Shown piece after piece: positions 1 to 11,518 of a DNA stretch of 64,000 nucleotides (position 1 is the first letter of the stretch; every line of letters starts with the position of its first letter). Below the pieces are notes generated by a model that was not told the origin of the DNA, did no database searches, and saw only the letters and a program-made list of their open reading frames with translations. Origin of the DNA: Bos javanicus (Eukaryota; Chordata; Mammalia; Artiodactyla; Bovidae). The stretch is from the NCBI RefSeq assembly GCF_032452875.1, contig NC_083870.1, positions 3,162,001 through 3,226,000 of the forward strand, given 5' to 3'. The translations under genes were made by a program, and so were the position numbers.

Positions 1-58
1 TTCTTTTCCCAGTTATTTGTAAGGCCTTCTCAGAAAACCATTTTGCCTGTTTGCATTT
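1..58 (-). mobile_element. BovB (RTE) LINE edge fragment
   Basis: The first ~58 bases match, with a few substitutions, the antisense BovB segment near 37014-37072 of this same window (shared core TATTTGTAAGGCC, then CCATTTTGC). The copy continues off the left edge, so its size is unknown. Confidence 0.6.
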
Positions 59-339
59 GTACTGCTAGCTGGACTTCATTACCTAGAAATCACCATCTGA
101 AAACTGTAGCATTTTCTTAAGTGAAATAAATGTTAAGAATGATTGTTGAGAAAGTTCAGCTCAAGCTAGTCTTTAAACTGCTTTCAGTTATTTCAGAAAT
201 TCTGGTGAGGTATATGTGTAGCAGTTAATTTCATGAGGTCATTTACCATGGTAGTCAGCAAACTTTGTATTTACTCACTACTTTGTATGGGTCTAGGTGA
301 CGAATATTTTTGTATTTACTTTTCAGACCATACAATTTT

Positions 340-600
340 TATCACAGCAACTCAACTCTGCTATTATAATATGAATACAGCCCTAGACAATATGTAAAGG
401 AACAAGTGGGGCTATGTTCCAACAAAACCTTATTTACAAAAACAGGCAACAGTGTTCAGGCAGACTTTTGCAAACTCTTCCATTGTGTTATGAAAACAGC
501 CCTAGAAAATAAGTAAGTGAATGAGTGTTGCTGTATTCCAGTGGAACTTTATTTCTAAAAACAGGCGATAGAGCAGCCAACCACGCTACTCCGAGAACCA
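340..600. repeat. Ancient repeat with internal ~120-bp tandem duplication
   Basis: Two diverged copies of one ~88-bp module lie at about 360-448 and 480-568. Both contain an ACAGCCCTAGA core, a TATTCCA/TGTTCCA segment and the end AAAAACAGGC. The module resembles a widespread mammalian interspersed repeat whose family I cannot name with confidence. A DNA-transposon remnant is one possibility. Confidence 0.45.
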
Positions 601-841
601 AGAGTTGGTAATACGTGCTATAAAGTTAGAGTATCTACAGATACTAGACTGGTAGAGCTTAATGAAGTAATTGCTTACTGAATACTCCAAAAAGAGTGGG
701 AGGCGAGAATGGGCAGCCAAAAAAAAAAAAAAAAACCTCAATATTTCTTTTCAGCCAAGGAGAATGTATGTTCATACTTTTAATTTCTGTTTGTCCAGTT
801 CTCTGCACTGATATTAATAAGAGAAAAGTATATAGAGCTAT

Positions 842-1120
842 CGGAGAAGGTAATGGCAGCCCACTCCAGTACTCTTGCCTGGAAAATCCCATGGACGGAG
901 GAGCCTGGTAGGCTGCAGTCCATGAGGTCGCTAACAGTCGGAGACGACTGAGCGACTTCACTTTCAGTTTTCACTTTAATGCATTGGAGAAGGAAATGGC
1001 AACCCACTCCAGTATTCTTGCCTGGAGAATCCCAGGGACAGAGGAGCCTGGTGGGCTGCCGTCTATGGGGTTGCACAGAGTCGGACACGACTGAAGCGAC
1101 TTAGCAGCAGCAGCAGCAGC
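842..1120 (+). mobile_element. Bov-A2 SINE (dimeric)
   Basis: Two tandem BovA monomers start near 843 and 988. Each has the AATGGCA..CCCACTCCAGTA core and ends in GAGTCGGA..CGACTG, followed by an AGC-type tail at about 1104-1120. A perfect 12-bp target-site duplication, ATATAGAGCTAT, flanks the element at 830-841 and 1121-1132. This is a complete, fairly young ruminant SINE. Confidence 0.92.
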
Positions 1121-1959
1121 ATATAGAGCTATAGTATAGGTATTCTGAGATATTAAAAATCTTTTAAAAATCCCTAAAATGACCTACTTTTATAATTTTT
1201 ATCTTATTAGCTGCCAAAAGTTTCTATATTCCTTTCCCCACTTCTTAGTATGTAACAGGAGGATTATGAACTTATATCCAGTCTGAAATAGTTCAGTATT
1301 TGACGTTTTTCAGTGGAATATATGCTTCTTTCTTTTAATTAAAATCCTTATTCACTTGCTCTTTCCATATTTTCTTTTGTTGTTTTATTTGCTCTTTAGG
1401 ATCTTAGGTTATATAAGATTTGACTTTGTAGATGCCTGTGAAACAAGCCATCATAAAATATGAGGCTTTCAGAGTATAGAATACAATTCCCTCAATGAGA
1501 CCATTCTTAGGCAAAGAAATAGGCCATTTAATTTCAGATATATACTGTAGCATAAAGTAGTTTTGAGAGAACATAATGAATTGTTTTTGTGTTGAGGTTG
1601 TTAAATTGATTAAGTGATGAGGAAACTAACACAGAATGATTCAAATTTCTATAGTGGTTGGTCATACTCTGCCTTACACTACAAGATTTTTTAATTTGTT
1701 TTTGTCTACTTGTAATTTTCATTTATGTTATCCTTTCCTCCCCAATTCTTTTAAGGTAGAGATTTTTTAATTTCCTGTATATACCTTAAAGAATCTATAT
1801 AGAGTACATAGTATGCACCTAAAAGGCATGTGTGAAACAAAACAGTAGATACTATACCCAAATATAAACTTATAAACTTGGCAAATTGAGGTTATACCAC
1901 TTTTTACTCCCTATCGCTATGTGTGAAAATTCATAATTGCCCCCAACCTCCAGTAGAAA

Positions 1960-2360
1960 TTGTCAAACTTTGGCGTTTTTACTGTGTATTAGGTAAAAAT
2001 TGCTATCTCATTGTAGTTTTAATTTGCATTTGGATTGAGCATCTCTATTTGTCTAAGAGCTACTCATGTATTTTTTTCTTTCTTTGGTAGGTGGGACACT
2101 GTGTATGCTTTTTGCCTATTTCACTATTGGGTCATTTTCTTAGTTTTTAGCTCTTAGGGAGTTTAGCCCTGAGTGCTCTAAGTTACTAATAATTTTTGCA
2201 AACTGTTGTTTGTGTTTCAGTTTTACTTAGTATGGTTTTTGCCATGCAAAATTTTATTTGCTGGAGTTTTTTTTTTTTTCTTATTAGTCTTTTATTAAAG
2301 TTATACAGAAATTCATCTTTGTTTTCTACCACTATCTGTTAGTTTCTTATATAGTCATGG
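1960..2360 (-). mobile_element. Ancient L1 fragment
   Basis: The sequence around ATTGTAGTTTTAATTTGCAT (near 2010) is the antisense of a motif common in mammalian L1 3' regions. The fragment is old and its limits are approximate. Confidence 0.4.
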
Positions 2361-2929
2361 CTCAGTCCATTTGGAGTTAATACTGGCATACCTCATTTAT
2401 TCTTTCTTTTCTCTTTTGTTCTTTGCCAACTTTTGTGTGATTTTTATGAGGAAAAACGTGAAAATATGGATTCATTTGAGATCAAAGTTTGCCTCCCCGT
2501 TTTTTTCAAAGACCAAGAAGCTAGAGGGTCGGAAGATGCAGTGTGGTGAATGATAATTCTTGAATTTGATGTGTATTTGAATAGGGTGAATCCCTGTCAA
2601 ATTATTAATTAATATTTTCTCTTTGAAATTTGAACATCTGTGTTTGACTAGGGATGCTCCTCCTTTCTTCACACCTAGTGTAGATAATCAGGTCTTTTGG
2701 ATTTGGGTGCCATAGGATGGGTTAAACAATGTTGTCTGAGATCCTCGAGTAAAAGAGTATGAAGGAGTGGGTCAGAACATACATGTCATACTTGGAGAGT
2801 CTCAAGGTTTAAATTTGTCAGTGTGACTGCCCCTGGTAGCAGTTTTCCCAAGGAAAATGCAGTGCTCTCTTATGCCCAGAAACTACTTTCTGATTTCCTG
2901 TACTCAGTAATTCCAGTACTTTTAATCTT

Positions 2930-3560
2930 TTTCATTTATTGTGGTAAAATAAATATCACTTAAAATACACTGCTTTAACCATTTAAATTGTTCATTTCTT
3001 TGACATTAAGTACATTGCGTGTTGTTGTACAACCATCACCACTATCCATTTCTAGAATTTTTTCATCTTCCCAAACTGAAAATCTGTGCCCATTAAACAC
3101 TAAATCTCCATTATCCTCTGCCCTCAGTCCCTGGCAACCACCATTCTAATGTCTATCTCTGTGATTTTTGACTGTTCATGTTTGTGAATTTGCCCTCATA
3201 AATGTAGAATCATACTTAAGTCCTTTTGTAACTGAAATGTTTTCAGGGTTCATCCATATTGTAGCATATGTGAGAATTTACTTCCTTTTTAAGAGTGAAC
3301 AAACTTTCCAATGTATGTGTATACCGTTTTTTTATCTATTCATTTGCCAAAGGCCTGCTTCTGCCTTTTGGCTGTTGTGAGAAATGCTACTGTGGACACA
3401 GGTATATAATGTCCGAGTTCTTGTTTCCGCTTCTTTTTCCTTTATACTCCACAGGTAGAACTGCCGTCACACTGCAATTCTGTGTTTAATTTTTCTGAGA
3501 CATCAGCACACTGTTTTCCATAACTGGTCCCCATTTTCACCCAGCACTGTTAATCTGAAG
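2930..3560 (-). mobile_element. L1 (L1M-type) 3' fragment, antisense
   Basis: The segment reads as the antisense of an L1M 3' region. It includes the ACAACCATCACCACTATCC block near 3030, the CCCTGGCAACCACCATTCTA block near 3130 and a degraded region around 3290-3370. No intact reading frame remains. Confidence 0.7.
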
Positions 3561-3841
3561 TCTCAGTTTACCACCAGTTTGAGACCATAATCTTATGAAA
3601 GATTATGGCGTTTACGTATATCAGTTAATAACATCTCTACAGTGTTAACCAGAATCCACTTCCTTTACTGCGAGTGATAGTGTGATTGAATAGACTAGCT
3701 CTAGTCCCTTCATGACAATACCCCAAGGGTAGGAGTGTACTGACTGGTTAAAAGAGAGCATCACCTCAAGATCAACTGCAACAAACAAACAAAAACAACT
3801 GCTAACTTATATAGCATTGTCACACGATTATAATAACATCA

Positions 3842-4056
3842 GGGCTTCCCTTTACAATGTTGGCTCAGATTGTAAAGAAGCTGCCTGCAATGCAGAAGAC
3901 CTGGGTTCAGTTCTTGGGTCAGGAAGGTCCCTGGAGGACTAAATAGCAATGTGCTTCAGTATTCCTGCCTGGAGAGTTCCATGGACAGAGAAGCTGGTGG
4001 GCTATAGTCCATGGGGGTCACAAAGAGTCAGACATGACTGAGCTACTAACACTTAT
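3842..4056 (+). mobile_element. Bov-tA SINE
   Basis: A tRNA-derived head (GGGCTTCCC near 3842, box-B-like GGTTCAGTTC near 3904) is followed by a BovA body ending in GAGTCAGACATGACTGAG and a TAACACTT tail. Confidence 0.85.
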
Positions 4057-4134
4057 CATAATAGGCCCCCTTATTATTATAGAGGTATAATATTAAGTTG
4101 AATAAGGATATCTATCTGCTTCGGTAATTTTTCC

Positions 4135-4262
4135 CTGTTTCCCAGGTTTGATTCCTGGGTCGGGAAGTATTCTGGCCTGAAGTGGGTAGCCTTTCCCTTC
4201 TCCAGGGGATCTTCCCAACCCAGGTATCAAACCCAGGTCTCCCGCATTGCAGGTGGATTCTT
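4135..4262 (-). mobile_element. Bov-tA SINE fragment
   Basis: An antisense tRNA-head segment with TCTCCAGGGGATCTTCCCAA, CAGGTCTCCCGCATTGCAGG and GATTCTTTA. The BovA body is mostly missing. Confidence 0.7.
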
Positions 4263-5639
4263 TAAGCCTAAGGAAATACAATATTTGGAGGTAAAACACC
4301 AAGGTTTGATTCTTATTGCCACTTACTAGCCTAATGTCCTTGGGAGTCATATAACCGCTCTGAGTCTCAATTTTCACGAAGATGAAATCAGGTTTAGGGT
4401 TTAGTGTGCAACCTCACCACATTATGATAATCAGATGCCAATGATATAGAAAGTTAGCTGTTATTCTTAAAGTGGTAGGTTTTTGTGTTTTGTTTTGTTT
4501 TTTTAACAAGTTAGCGCCTGCCCCTGCCCTTGGGATGTTTTTAAATTAGTGTTTGTTTCCCAGCCCAAGATAGGACTGGTTCTTTTCATAGATTAAAACA
4601 TGGTGGTGATATGTCATATTAACTGAAAATAAATCTAATTACCTTTCCTTGTTTTATCTTTCTCCTTTTGTTTACTTCCTTAATGTGTGGTGATTAGTGA
4701 TTAGCTGCCTTGACCTTCACATCACTGTTTCCTTTGTGTGAATTTGTAGCAGCGGAAATGGTAGGTCTGCCAGCTTTTATCAGAGGTGTTAAGTTAGTCC
4801 AGTGTAGTGACGGATTTTAAGAATAAAAGGAAATTTTCTTAATTCCTAAAATAAAAAACTTGCTTTTTTTTTCTTTTCTTATTATGAGTCAGTAATGGAT
4901 TGAGTAAATGATCTCCTCTATAGAAAGTATTCTAAATCTTAGTGAAAATCCCAGCAAATTTACCTGGTAAACAGCTAAGGGAAAACGGGTCTCTTCTTAT
5001 AAATGTATATGATAGTTAAAGCCATGACAGAATTCTCTTTACTTCAAAAGCAAAAAGAATTAATGTTTATGAGGAAAAGTACAAGAAAGAGTTTCTTATA
5101 TTATTTTTCCTTTGTCACCCACATCTTAATGTATAACCATATGGATATATGGCTATGATCTGAAGAAATGTCAGTGAGAATTTGTCATTGTCTCCTTCAA
5201 CAGGTATATGTGCTTAGGACAGGGATAAAAATAAGTAAGTTTAATTTTTTATCACACTTTTGGCCTCCGTAGGGCAAAGAATTTTGATATGGCTTGTATG
5301 TCTGTAAGGACAGGTTCTAATTATGTCATGTCAGTTTATCTTAAAGTCATCAAAATGGTAGATGCCTGCCATCTCCTGCATCTCATCATTAATTTATGTC
5401 ACTTTATTTAAGGATTAGAACTTAGTTCATTAATTCCAGTATAGCTCATCTTTAAGCAAAGTATTTTCATTTGTAGTATTTAACTTTAAATCAGTTAGAG
5501 AATGCATTTTGTTTGAAAAGTGATAGGTAAGTACTAAGTGAGAACAGATTATTCAGGCATCATCTTAATCTGATCCCTTTGAATTGTTTCAGTGAGTTTA
5601 AGGCTTGATTTAGAATATTCCTGTCCTTGTTGAAGAATA

Positions 5640-5990
5640 ATTCAAGTTCTTCACTATGCCAGGAATTCTTTGATGCTGAGATGCAAGAGCAAGGAGTGAT
5701 TATCTCTACCCTTGTGAAACTCACAGTCTATGTGGGAAGACAGATCCATAAATAATAGCAGAATGTGATTGATAACTTTTGTGTATGTATACATATATAA
5801 AATGGTTTGGGAGGGGGGAAAGTGTGCTATGGAAGTGAAATCACTATAGGAATTAGTTCTGTGAAACTAAGATTTTATATAGGAGGGGCATTTAAATTGT
5901 ATCTTGAAGGGTGAGTAAGAGTTTTCCAATTTTATCAGAATTTTCTTAGCATAGTTTGAGTAAAAACATGAAGGCTTGAAAGTATATAGT
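5640..5990. repeat. Ancient low-identity interspersed repeat
   Basis: It contains the hallmark 'cccttgtgaaactcacagtc' followed by a degraded region ending near 'atcttgaagggtgagtaag'. A second relative lies near 23540-23880. I recognise it as an old mammalian repeat but do not assign a family. Confidence 0.35.
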
Positions 5991-6084
5991 AAACATAGAG
6001 ATCACCGAGACCAGAATTGTTGGTGAATGTCACTGCTTAATGTCTGTACTTCACAGCACACTGGTAAGTGACTTTTCCCTGTGT

Positions 6085-6231
6085 TTCTTTCCTTCTTTCT
6101 ATGTGTTTCTTTTTCCTTTATTTATTGGCCCTGTTATGTGACTTATGGGCTCTAAGTTTCCTGGCCAGGGGTTGAACCCAGGCCCAAGCAGCGAAAGTGC
6201 CAGATCCTAACCACTGGACCATCAGGGAACT
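6085..6231 (-). mobile_element. CHR-2-type tRNA-derived SINE
   Basis: An antisense CHR-2 with CCAGGGGTTGAACCCAGGCC (box-B complement) and CTAACCACTGGACCATCAGG. A long T-rich stretch, the A-tail in antisense, lies at 6085-6126. An 8-bp duplication, CCCTGTGT, flanks it at 6077-6084 and 6232-6239. Confidence 0.75.
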
Positions 6232-6394
6232 CCCTGTGTGTGTTTTTTGTAGTTTAAGTCTGCTGGCGACAGATTCTCTTACTCTTCATTTATCCCCAAA
6301 TATTTGTTTATCTTTACTTTTGAAGGATATTTTCATAGGATATAGAATTCTGGATTGACTGCTTTTGTTTGTTTTAATCCTTTCAGCTTCAGGT

Positions 6395-6770
6395 TTATTT
6401 TCTTTTAATAGTGGCAACCCGTATTTATTACAGTTATATACAGTCGGATCTTATATTCTGAAACCTATACCTGATCACAAGAAAGAACACGTTTGTGGAT
6501 GAGGCGGGGACAGACAGGAGAGCCTGGTCCTGGCTCCTGGTGGGGTGGGACATCTCCCTGGAGCGGCAGTGGGGCCGCAGCAAGTGAGCGGTCGGGAGCA
6601 GTGCGCCATCGCTTGTGGTGGTGACCAGGCCGGGGCTGGGACAAGCACACTCGGGCAGCATCGCCTGGGCAGGGCCTGGCTGGGGGGCCCGGGAGCTCTC
6701 ACCCAGAGGGAAGCACAGGGCCGTCGCTTCTGAAATCAGGACAGTGTGGCCCCCGTGGCCACTGGTGAAA
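6395..6770 (-). pseudogene. Processed retrocopy of an unidentified mRNA 3' end
   Basis: A 376-bp GC-rich insert sits inside AT-rich L1 sequence. It is flanked by a perfect 11-bp direct repeat, CAGCTTCAGGT, at 6384-6394 and 6771-6781. On the - strand it runs 5' to 3' through a GC-rich body, then an AT-rich 3' UTR-like end with AATAAA (about 6425-6430), then an A-rich stretch against the left repeat. These are the marks of L1-mediated retroposition of a polyadenylated RNA, 5' truncated. The short reading frames across it match nothing I recognise, so it is probably mostly 3' UTR. A 5'-truncated unknown SINE or ncRNA copy is the alternative. Confidence 0.7.
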
Positions 6771-6914
6771 CAGCTTCAGGTATTTCTGATAAGAAGACCT
6801 TTATGTCTTTGTATCCCTGTAGATAATAATAACTTTTCTCTGGCTGCTTTCAGATATTTTTCTTTAAGCTTGGTTTTTAGCAATTTGACTATTATGTACC
6901 TAAGGGTACTGTAA

Positions 6915-7045
6915 TGTAACTTTTTGTTTTTTTGCTGTACTGGGCAGCTTAACAGGATCTTAGTTCCCCAACCAGGGCTTGAACCTGGGCCTCCATGGTG
7001 AAAGCATCAAATCCTAACTACTAGACCAGCAGGGAACCCCGCCCC
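6915..7045 (-). mobile_element. CHR-2-type SINE
   Basis: Antisense CHR-2 with GGATCTTAGTTCCCCAACCA, GGGCTTGAACCTGGGCC and CTAACTACTAGACCAGCAGG. Confidence 0.75.
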
Positions 7046-7671
7046 CACAAGGGTATTTTTTTTTTTTTTTTTAATTATTCCTCTATAGCTTATGGCTTTT
7101 TTTTTTAATTTGGGAGAATTTCAGTGATTATTTCTTCACTTATTTTTTTCTGCCCCATTCTTTATCTCTTAATTCCATTTACTTATAGTCTGTTTAGTAT
7201 TGTCCAATAGAAAACTGAGTCTATTCAATTATTTAGTCTTTTTCTGTCTGTTGTTTAGATAGGATAATTTCTTGTAATCTGTCTTCAAGTTCACAGACTC
7301 CTCTCTTCTATCTCTAATCTAAAAAAGGAGTTTCAACACTCCTCTTTTATCCCTAATCTGAGTTAACCCTAAGCTTGTCATAGTATTTTTTAGCTCCTGG
7401 ATTTCCATTTAGTTATTTTTTAGTCTTTTTCCTTCCTTGCTGAAGTTTACTATTTGTTCATTTATTGTGAATGAATATATTTCTTTTATGTCCCCTGTCA
7501 TGGTTAATTAGCTTCTTTAAAACCTTGCTTACAATTCCAAAGTTTGGATCATCTCAAGGTTGAACTCTGTTGCCTGTTTTCTTTTGTCTGGGTCATGTTT
7601 TCCTGTCTCTTGGTATGTCTCAATTTTGGATTGTATCATGTGCATTGTAAATGATAGGCTATAGAGAGTCT

Positions 7672-7787
7672 GTTGCTGCTGCTGCTAAGTCGCTTCAGTC
7701 GTGTCCAACTCTGTGCAACCCCAGAGACGGCAGCCCACCAGGCTCCCCCATCCCTGGGATTCTCCAGGCAAGAACACTGGAGTGGGC
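7672..7787 (-). mobile_element. Bov-A2 SINE, single monomer
   Basis: A GCTGCTGCTGCTAAGTCGCT head (tail complement) is followed by GTGTCCAACTCTGTGCAACC and TCTCCAGGCAAGAACACTGG. A perfect 11-bp target duplication, ATAGAGAGTCT, lies at 7661-7671 and 7788-7798. Confidence 0.9.
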
Positions 7788-8017
7788 ATAGAGAGTCTAG
7801 ATTCTGTTATTCTTAACAGAGAGGGGTGTTTTTGTCTGTTTGTTTGTTTGTTTAAGTGGACAGTTAAGTTGGCTCCAAGGTTCAAAGCTTCAAACTCCAA
7901 GGTCTGTTTTCTTTGTGGTAGACATCTAGGAAATCTCAAGTTATTTTAGTCTTATTTGGTTGAAGGCAGTCTCTCCCATGAATAGCTTAAGAGTTAACCA
8001 GAGAATTGGGCGGAGTT

Positions 8018-8228
8018 TGCATGCTAAGTTGCTTCAGTCTTGTCTGACTCTTTGCAACCCCATGGACTAGCCCACCAGGCTCCTCCGTCCATGGGGTTTT
8101 CCAGGCAGGAATACTGGAGTAGGTTGCCGTTTCTTCTCCAGGGGATCTTCCTGACCCAGGGATCAAACCTGCATCGTGTATCTCCTGCACTGGCAGGCAG
8201 GATCTTTACCACTAGCGCCACCTGGGTA
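8018..8228 (-). mobile_element. Bov-tA SINE
   Basis: A full-length antisense copy from CTAAGTTGCTTCAGTCTTGT through TCTCCAGGGGATCTTCCTGA to CACCACCTGGG-like tRNA 5' sequence. Short flanking repeats around GAGTTT are weak evidence for a target duplication. Confidence 0.85.
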
Positions 8229-8300
8229 GAGTTTAGATGCAGAATTTTACAGGGCCCTGTTAACTCTATTTTCCAGGAATTTTTTTCAGTTGCTATGGTT

Positions 8301-8432
8301 TAGAAGGAAATGGCAACCCTCTCCAGTATCCTTGCCTGGAGAATTTCATGGACAGAGGAGCCTGGTGGGCTACAGTCCACGGGGTCACAAAGAGTTGGAC
8401 GCGACAAAGTGACTAACACTTTCACATTCACG
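8301..8432 (+). mobile_element. BovA-type SINE monomer
   Basis: Sense BovA body with AAGGAAATGGCAACC, CCTGGTGGGCTACAGTCCA and AGAGTTGGACGCGACAAAGT, ending in a TAACACTTTCAC tail. Confidence 0.8.
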
Positions 8433-10064
8433 GTTGCCCAAAACTCTGTCCTTTGGTACTTCAAACTAGTAAGACTACAGTTTCATACTGAGTTTTCGAT
8501 ACCCCACATAGTGCCAGCTGGGTTCTACTATCTGTTATGAGATTTTAAAAGGATAGAACATCTATCATCTTACACAAAACTAAAATTCAGAACATTCTCC
8601 TTGACTGATTGAAATTGTCACTTGATCCTCTAATCTTCCCAAAAGAGATCCTATTTACAAAAGAGGCCTTTGGACAACCTAAGGAGAGAAAAATATTCAT
8701 TCATTCAACTTTACAAAGGAAATGATGTTATTCTGGTGCAGATTTGATATACTTATCCTTTTAGAATTTTGATTTTCACCTTGCAAGATATGTGTTGAAG
8801 TCAGCAATATAATCTATTACAACATAACTGTGTTCAAGAATGTTAGAGTGCCACAGCCACACAGGACTGTGGCTTCTTTCAAGGTGCTTGGTGGGAAAAT
8901 TTGATGGGCCCAACAAGGGGCTTCAGGTTCCCAAAACTATTTTATCAATTTTCTTTGTTGACTTTTTACATGAGATTTTGTTTAAAGAAAGGGTTCTGTG
9001 ACTAAAGAGTCTAAAAATAATTGATCTAGTAAGCCGTCTTCTTTTAAACATAAGGAAAATTGAGATTTGGTACAATAAAAAGATATTGCGTATTGGGTTT
9101 TGTGTTTTTTTTTTGCATAATTTGCCAGTATTGGAAATCAAGTCTTCTGACTGTTACCCAGTACTCTTTCAGCTACGTAAGTGTTATACTGTCATTAAAC
9201 ATTTAATCTTTTTGTCATCCTCCTGAATAGCCTGGGACTATTGAATGTGAAAACCTGTGAAAATCCTGGGACTGTTGAATGGGGCCATTCAGGGTGTTTG
9301 GATTTACAGGCAGCATTATGCATAAAGTAAAGATTATGTTATGGGAACTTGATGAGAAATTGTAATCAATTGGAACGGAAGGTTGGTTGCGGGTGCCAGA
9401 GAAACTGACAAAGAGCAAAGTGAGGGTGGCTATGGCTTGAGTTATTTTAGCTAAATGACTAAGAAATAAAATTTAGCAGAATGTGTTTATTGCCAGTGAC
9501 CTGTGTCTTCCCAAAATATCCAGTTAGCAACCAACAACTTCCTTTTCTTGATCACCAGTCCTTATCCTTTGCAGAGAGGAAGGAACGCAAATCCTGTAGT
9601 GGTATTTTTCTGAGTTTCCTGCCAAAAGAAGGCATGATTACGGGAAAATGGTTTTCCTTTGTTTTTCCCTTCTGACACACACTCTTCAGTTGTTACCCGA
9701 TTACACAGGACTAGACAGAAATTCAAAATAATTTTTCCAAAAAATAACTTCCAAAGCATGACCACATCTTATATTTTGTATTTCTGTTAAGCAGTCTTCT
9801 GTATCATCTTCTTAATATATTGAAACTCTTATCTTTTAGCATAATGCATATTTCTAAACTGTATCTTGTAAGAAGGCCTGAAAAATTGGAGGAGAATTGA
9901 GAGACTATAGGAAAGCAGTCCGGTCGAGTTTAATGAATGAAGTTCTTGAAAGATATAAAGGAGAAAATATATATAAATGAACCTGCTATACAGTGTGAAG
10001 CTCAGTGAGCATTTATTGAGTTACAGCCTGACAGTTGGATCTCCTTTGTTTATCTGCATATAAG

Positions 10065-10145
10065 GATAGTATGTGTCACTGAGTTGCTGTGAGGATTAAA
10101 TGAGAATGTACATGTGGAGTGCTTAGAACAATGCCTAGCACTTTG
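10065..10145 (+). mobile_element. MIR SINE remnant
   Basis: The stretch GTTGCTGTGAGGATTAAATG followed by GTGCTTAGAACAATGCCTAG matches the 3' part of the mammalian-wide MIR consensus with modest divergence. Confidence 0.55.
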
Positions 10146-10299
10146 AGATAGCACCTATGGAGATATTTCTCATTTTAAATTATCCTGTTCAGCAATATTG
10201 TAAAAACTTGAAGACAAGGAATGAGAAAGTGATTTATAACTATTTTTAATACAATTATTATTTTTCCATATATTCTTAAGTCTTTATATGCATTTTCAT

Positions 10300-10545
10300 A
10301 GACTCTTTTTTAGAGCAGTTTCAGGTTCACAGCCAAATTGAATGGACTGTACAGAGATTTCCTATGACTCCTTGTCCCCCAGTTGCACGTAGCCTCCTCT
10401 ACTGTCAACACCTTACGAAAGAGTGGTACATTTCTTTACAGTCAGTAAACCTACATTGACACATCATCATTCAAAAGTCCATAATTTATATTAGTGTTCA
10501 CTGTTGATGTTGTACATTCTATGGGTTTTGATTTATATGCACTTA
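10300..10545. mobile_element. Ancient L1M fragment
   Basis: It contains CAGTTTCAGGTTCACAGCC, CCTACATTGACACATCATCA and TTGTACATTCTATGGGTTTT. All are characteristic of an old L1M 3' region. Confidence 0.55.
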
Positions 10546-10952
10546 CTCACTTAACAATGTAATGTATTTTTTTCTTTTATAGTCTTATATAGTCTTCATA
10601 ATTGTAAGTTTTTAACAGGTCAGGCCTGCTATAAGATTTTTCACTTCTAAGATAAATATCCTTTAGAGAGTTGTGGTTTAATAGAGGAAAACTGTGTCTG
10701 AGTTATAACCTCCATCTGCCCCAGCTTTCTCATCTCAAAACCAAGGATAACTAAGGACTGATGTCTAGTCCTTAAAACTATTCGCAAACTTAGAATTTAT
10801 AGAAACATGGAATGTTGTTACTACTGTGGAGAGAACCATGGCCTCAAGCCGTGTTTTAGAGGAAAAGACTTCATAGACAGAGAAGCAGGGAACCTTTTTA
10901 TCTAAGAAAAACTAGTCCATAAAATAAACCTTTTTTCTTTTTAAGGTAGAGA

Positions 10953-11518
10953 GGGGCTTCCCTGGTGGCTCAGTGGTAAAGAACTTGCCTGCCGATGTAG
11001 GAGACACGGGTTCGATGTGTGATCCAGGGAAGATCCCACATGCTGTGGGGCAGCTAAGCCCATGCACCCACAACTACTGAGCCTGTTCTGTAGCTGCCGG
11101 GAGCCAGGACTACTGAAGCCCACGTGCCCCGCAGCCTGTGCTCCGCAACGGGAGAAGCCACTGCAAGTGCGGTGAGAAGCCTGTGCGCCACAGCTAGAGG
11201 GCAGCCCTGAAAGTGAGAGTGTTAGACACTCAGTGGTGTCCAGCTCTTTGCGACCCCATGAATTGTAGCCCACCAGGCTCCTCTGTCCATGGAATTCTTC
11301 AGGCAAGAATACTGGCGTGAGTTGCCATTTCCTTCTCCAGGGGATCTTCCCGACCCAGGCTTCAAACCCAGGTCTCCTGCATTGCAGGCAGATTCTTTAC
11401 CATCTGAGCCACCAGGGAAGCCCAGAGAGTAGCCCTGGCTCACTGCAACTAGAGAAATGCTCATATAGCAACAAAGACCCAGCACAGTCAAAAATAAATA
11501 AATAAGTAAACATTAAAA
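10953..11518 (+). mobile_element. CHR-type SINE split by a Bov-tA
   Basis: A sense copy begins GGGGCTTCCCTGGTGGCTCA. It carries the long GC-rich CHR body (GCTGTGGGGCAGCTAAGCCC near 11042), resumes after the insertion as AGCCCTGGCTCACTGCAAC (11431) and ends in AATAAATAAATAAG-type sequence near 11493-11518. The 215-bp interruption at 11210-11424 is a later Bov-tA. Confidence 0.8.
11210..11424 (-). mobile_element. Bov-tA SINE nested in a CHR SINE
   Basis: A full antisense Bov-tA. The flanking 13-mers GAGGGCAGCCCTG (11197-11209) and GAGAGTAGCCCTG (11425-11437) differ at two positions and fit an aged target duplication, so Bov-tA landed in an existing CHR copy. Confidence 0.85.

Larger units (their letters stand above)
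6240..7660. mobile_element. Ancient L1M 3'-region copy, hosting later insertions
   Basis: Blocks such as GGATATAGAATTCTGGATTG (6338), TCTCTGGCTGCTTTCAGA (near 6838) and TTCTGCCCCATTC (near 7149) belong to a well-known ancient L1 3' region. A second copy of the same family lies at 47.5-49.2 kb. This copy is interrupted by a processed retrocopy (6395-6770) and a CHR-2 SINE (6915-7045). Confidence 0.6.

Noticed and set aside
659..1088. Many short frames encoding sequences like MGFSRQEYWSGLP or SLAWKIPWTEEPGRLQSMG, here and across the window
   Set aside because: They are translations of Bov-tA/Bov-A2 SINE bodies and recur wherever those SINEs lie.
6434..6914. Overlapping frames of 61-99 codons on both strands in the GC-rich insert
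   Set aside because: All lie in the retrocopy and cross its boundaries. None resembles a known protein.
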